A DNA stretch of 64,000 bases from Metabacillus malikii (lineage in GTDB: Bacteria; Bacillota; Bacilli; Bacillales; Bacillaceae): assembly GCF_030813355.1 (NCBI RefSeq), contig NZ_JAUSUD010000023.1, positions 1 through 64,000 on the forward strand. The letters are read 5' to 3'. The translations under genes and the position numbers were made by a program. Below the pieces are notes generated by a model that was given only the letters and a program-made list of their open reading frames with translations, did not search any database and was not told the DNA's origin. Below, in pieces: positions 61,092-64,000 of this stretch (the first letter of the stretch is position 1; each line of letters begins with the position of its first letter).

Positions 61092-61994
61092 TTATTTTTG
61101 TCTATAAATCGTTTCTAAAAGTTCCTGCCAATTTGGAGGAAAGCCGATATGAGCAAAGTCGATAGTATCTTCGTACTCAGATATAAGCGCATCTAAATCC
61201 GTGATGAACCTGCGCCCTTCTGTCTTTGTCAGCAACCGTTCAATTATGTAAATCGCAGCAAAAATACGCTTATTACTTAGTTGCGACGCTTCCTCTTTGA
61301 AAAGCTTTGGTTTAAAGGTTAGGTACTTATTATAAAGACGGCCGTAATGAGCGCAGATGTTCCGAACATTTGATAACGTTTGCAGCCAGCTTTCGATATA
61401 TTTATATGGGACATTGTAATATGTTCTTGCGATGTGTTTTTTTAAGTCTTCATGTAAATTGCGATAAAATTTTGAAAGAAATCCGAATGACGTTACCTCG
61501 ATGGCGACCCATATTGGAAACACACCGCCATATTTTTGGAAGTGATGCTCAATAAATAGCTCACTTTTGCGACTTTTTTTAATCAATGCATCGAGCTCTC
61601 GTAAAGATTGGCGATGATAGGTTTCATTTTGAAAGCACTCTTTCTCCCGGTACCCAGTCGGACCGATTTTGTGTGCGGTTTCATAAGAGATGTGTGTACG
61701 AAATGCGATTTCAATTGTCTCAAGCGCTCCTAAAAGTAATAAGCGCAGTCGTCTATCAAACTCATAAAGAGATAACATGTTATGAAATGAAGCACCGTTT
61801 GCGTATTCATCTTTATTATGTGGATTTTTTAGCGTAAGTCCATAGGCAGAGAAACGATAATAATTAACACGTTGCAATATATTTTCAGCATTTTCTGAAT
61901 TTTCAACGTGCAGCTTTCTACGTTTATACAATTCGACTTGTTCTTTAAACGTCGTCGGTGGTTTCATTTTCGGGGTGTTTTTTTCCAGGGTCAA
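61092..61994 (-). CDS. Abi_2 (AbiD/AbiF)-family abortive infection protein
   Basis: 300 residues from a TTG at 61994 (SD AAGGAG, 10-nt spacing). AENILQRVNYYRFSAYGLTL and FDRRLRLLLLGALETIEIAFR precede the HEPN active-site motif RNICAHYGRLYN (R-x4-H, about 215-226). Abi_2 proteins stop phage growth by killing or arresting the infected cell, probably by RNA cleavage. A lone gene with a hairpin leader. Confidence 0.88.
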   Translation of the reverse strand: MTLEKNTPKMKPPTTFKEQVELYKRRKLHVENSENAENILQRVNYYRFSAYGLTLKNPHNKDEYANGASFHNMLSLYEFDRRLRLLLLGALETIEIAFRTHISYETAHKIGPTGYREKECFQNETYHRQSLRELDALIKKSRKSELFIEHHFQKYGGVFPIWVAIEVTSFGFLSKFYRNLHEDLKKHIARTYYNVPYKYIESWLQTLSNVRNICAHYGRLYNKYLTFKPKLFKEEASQLSNKRIFAAIYIIERLLTKTEGRRFITDLDALISEYEDTIDFAHIGFPPNWQELLETIYRQK

Positions 61995-62010
61995 TTTACA
62001 TTATCTCCTT

Positions 62011-62063
62011 GAAAAACAAAATGACCCACCTTGGTCCGCATTGTGAAGAGGCGTGGTGGGTTC
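62011..62063 (-). terminator. Leader terminator (attenuator-like) upstream of the Abi gene
   Basis: Arms GACCCACC (62023-62030) and GGTGGGTT (62055-62062); on the minus strand the second arm is followed by ATTTTGTTTTTC, then the Abi SD. A transcript from upstream would terminate here, so the gene may be kept silent until antitermination or an internal promoter acts. It could also simply be the end of an upstream transcript. Confidence 0.6.
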
Positions 62064-62201
62064 TGTTACTATTATTATAGGTAAATTGGTTATAAGTGTC
62101 AATAGGTTGGCGGGAATTTATTGAGTTTCATTTGTGTTTTTACTAGAGGGGTGAATGCAGTCAAATATATCCTGTTTCTACCTTACAAATTTGGAGCCCT
62201 A

Positions 62202-62402
62202 TCATAGTTTAGAGATGATTTTTTTTGCAGCAAAATAAACAGGCATAAAGATGATGATGAATAGGCCCATATCGATTAAAAGTGATGTGAAGTTAAATTT
62301 GTCACTAAATACATTGTATGTAAAGCCAATAAGCGTCGTTAGCGCTTCGTAAATAAGTACTGTTACTAATATACTAATTAATCCTACCAAAAAGTCCTTC
62401 AA
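62202..62402 (-). CDS. Small two-TM membrane protein
   Basis: 66 residues, hydrophobic segments 5-25 and 40-58, short basic end AAKKIISKL. No family recognised. Possibly reads into the leader terminator 62011-62063. Confidence 0.55.
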   Translation of the reverse strand: MKDFLVGLISILVTVLIYEALTTLIGFTYNVFSDKFNFTSLLIDMGLFIIIFMPVYFAAKKIISKL

Positions 62403-62452
62403 ATTATGGCCCCCTAGATTCTCATAGATATGATAGAGCGATTAGACTTCGA

Positions 62453-63121
62453 TTATTGTTCATTTAAATTCGTTATAATTTGTGGCAGTTCTCCTAATTG
62501 TTGAATTGTGTAATCCGCTTGAACATTGTCCCACTGCAAATCCTTTTTCCATATGCCTGTTATGCCGACGTGTTGTGCAGCGTAGACATCATTTTCCGGG
62601 TGGTCCCCTACAAAAATGGTTTGACTCGATGACACGTTTAGCTTTTTTAACGCTCGGTTGAAAATTTTAGGGTTTGGTTTTTTGATGCCTTCCCATTCAG
62701 AGATGAGGATGACATTAAAATATTCAGCTATGCCGAGAGCTTTTATATTATCGAGTTGGAATTGTCCGAAGCCGTTCGAAATTATGCCTAATAGGATATT
62801 ACGACTTTTTAATCTTTCCAACATTTGAATGAGGCCGTCATACGGAACACAGTGATGCTTAAACTCATGGAGGTAATCTTTTAAAAGAGCTTCCCAAGTC
62901 AGCCCGGTGATTTGACATTCACGTGTTAATTGCTGGTATACTTTGTCTTTCCATACATAGCCACGTTTGTCTAGCTCAATAAATCTTGCCACGTATGTTT
63001 CTTTTGGGACGTGGCCTACCCATTGATGCAGTCGGTCGTATTGGTTCGTTATGAATTTCTTTACTGACTCATCCCGGTTGAGCAGCGTTCCGTCGAAATC
63101 AAATAGGATAGCATTGATCAT
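62453..63121 (-). CDS. HAD-family hydrolase, YjjG/PGP-like
   Basis: 222 residues from the ATG at 63121 (SD AAGGAGCG), not the earlier start. Motif I DFDGTLLNRDE (DxDGT), ISNGFGQF (motif II), KKPNPKIFNRAL (motif III Lys) and VGDHPENDVYAA (motif IV). Phosphatase of small phosphate esters or nucleotides. Confidence 0.85.
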   Translation of the reverse strand: MINAILFDFDGTLLNRDESVKKFITNQYDRLHQWVGHVPKETYVARFIELDKRGYVWKDKVYQQLTRECQITGLTWEALLKDYLHEFKHHCVPYDGLIQMLERLKSRNILLGIISNGFGQFQLDNIKALGIAEYFNVILISEWEGIKKPNPKIFNRALKKLNVSSSQTIFVGDHPENDVYAAQHVGITGIWKKDLQWDNVQADYTIQQLGELPQIITNLNEQ

Positions 63122-63318
63122 TTTTTTCGCTCCTTGATTAGCTTGAATACCATGTTTTCGTTTTGATGTGCACCCTTTTTTCTTCAAAAATCACCTTGGT
63201 TAGGTGTCTGTTTAATAAATTTTACGCATGTGTTATTTAGATATCAACATTATTTTAGGAAGAAATTGGTTGTCTTGATGTGGATACATATTGATAGAAA
63301 GGCTTTAAAATATGTATT

Positions 63319-63978
63319 TTAGGAAGCAGAACCGTCCCCCTGCTTCCGTTGTTGCTTCTGTTGGTACATTTTTTGGTCGGCGTTTGTGATTATGTCGTCG
63401 ATGTTTTTGGCGTCATCCGGGTAGATGGTGGCACCGATTGAGATGCCAACTTCGAATGCCTTTTTCCTAGAGTATGCTTTTATCTCTGTATGAATATTTT
63501 GCAGGAGTGTGGGTAGTTCTGATTCTTCTTTGTAGTGGCCGAGGATGAGAAACTCATCTCCTCCCCAGCGTGCTACGATATCTTGTTTTTTCGTCGCATG
63601 TTTTAGGATGGTGGCGATGTTTGTTAATACTTCATCGCCAGTTTGATGACCGTATTTGTCGTTTATTTCTTTGAAGTTATCACAATCGATGATTAGTAAA
63701 AATAGGTTTGAATTCTTTCGATCGGATAGCAATAAATACCTACTAAACTTTTTCATAACATACCTTCGATTGTAAAGACCTGTTAAAATATCATTTTCCG
63801 AATAGTACTTTGATTTATCAAACTGTTTTCCAGACCAGTAAGCTAGCGCCATTAACAATGGATATCCAAGTAAATCTACCAAATCAAGGGTTCCATCACG
63901 ATAATAATAATAAATCGAATAGAGAGTATGTACTGATAGAATGGCGCTTACTGCAAAAATTCGTCCTGTATACTTCAT
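63319..63978 (-). CDS. GGDEF-domain diguanylate cyclase
   Basis: 219 residues: two membrane segments (5-24, 33-48), then GGDEF domain 60-205 with TGLYNRRYVMKKF, ILDCDNFKEIND-type metal site (IIDCDNFKEINDKYGHQ), active site RWGGDEF and I-site-like region upstream without RxxD. Makes cyclic di-GMP. The end QRKQGDGSAS is encoded by a REP-like repeat. Confidence 0.9.
   Translation of the reverse strand: MKYTGRIFAVSAILSVHTLYSIYYYYRDGTLDLVDLLGYPLLMALAYWSGKQFDKSKYYSENDILTGLYNRRYVMKKFSRYLLLSDRKNSNLFLLIIDCDNFKEINDKYGHQTGDEVLTNIATILKHATKKQDIVARWGGDEFLILGHYKEESELPTLLQNIHTEIKAYSRKKAFEVGISIGATIYPDDAKNIDDIITNADQKMYQQKQQRKQGDGSAS
63322..63347. repeat. REP-like palindromic repeat at the end of the GGDEF gene
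   Basis: GGAAGCAGAACCGTCCCCCT and GCTTCC; shorter by three bases than the other copies. Encodes the last residues KQGDGSAS. Confidence 0.82.
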
Positions 63979-64000
63979 GTTGGTTCACGTCCTGTATGTC

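Overview
The window is low-GC DNA from a spore-forming member of the Bacillaceae. It carries a gerK-ordered germination operon (A-C-B), a sigY-yxlCDEFG operon, two DUF3231 genes (a family found in spore formers), many families restricted to Bacillus (DUF3953, DUF4871, DUF4083, DUF4179, DUF4030, DUF4306, DUF3784), AGGAGG-type ribosome binding sites and frequent TTG/GTG starts. No rRNA, tRNA or CRISPR array was seen. The genus cannot be fixed from the sequence alone.

Layout. 1-90 is the 5' end of a probable class C group II intron that runs off the window. 171-5463 holds an M23 peptidase, the sigY ECF operon and a small gene. 5.7-38.7 kb is the unusual part. It is a long run of short genes, almost all on the minus strand and mostly one gene per unit, each followed within about 4-40 nt by a copy of an ~80-bp dispersed repeat. 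Near-complete copies have outer arms like CTTCAACTA/TAGTTCAAG, a conserved TGCACCTTTAGTACAA block and an inner hairpin GCGATACC...GGTATCGC that, in the gene direction, is followed by a T run like an intrinsic terminator. Roughly thirty copies are recognisable. The genes between them are typical accessory functions: a DfrG/K-like dihydrofolate reductase, GNAT acetyltransferases, a maltose/galactoside-type O-acetyltransferase, APH-type kinase, NUDIX, DinB, VanZ, SMI1/KNR4, DHDPS-like aldolase, penicillin-acylase-type C45 hydrolase, lipoproteins and tiny membrane proteins. Several are decaying (HAD, lipoprotein, DinB, NUDIX, HEPN, ecsB). The geometry resembles an integron cassette array with attC-like sites, but no integrase is in the window. 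A group IIC intron and IS110-family left ends lie in or against repeat copies, as group IIC-attC introns and IS1111-attC elements do in true integrons.

Multi-gene operons embedded in or next to the array are an ECF sigma/DUF4179 anti-sigma pair (10.8-12.7 kb), an XRE-regulated MacB-like ABC exporter with tiny ORFs at both ends (25.8-28.6 kb), and two paralogous ECF sigma/membrane-protein pairs (38.7-42.4 kb), one with an in-frame stop.

42.5-64 kb is more ordinary chromosome on both strands: a CBS-domain (CNNM/CorC) protein, MerR regulator, PhzF, methyltransferase, UPF0158, M20 amidohydrolase with an MFS transporter, the ger operon, two DUF3231 proteins, an Abi_2/HEPN protein, a HAD phosphatase and a diguanylate cyclase. 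The attC-like repeat is absent here. It is replaced by a different palindromic repeat, GGAAGCAG...GAACCGTCC..CTGCTTCC, which in three genes forms the last codons of the protein (a KQGDGSSAS-like tail). A palindrome-ended MITE is nested in one copy.
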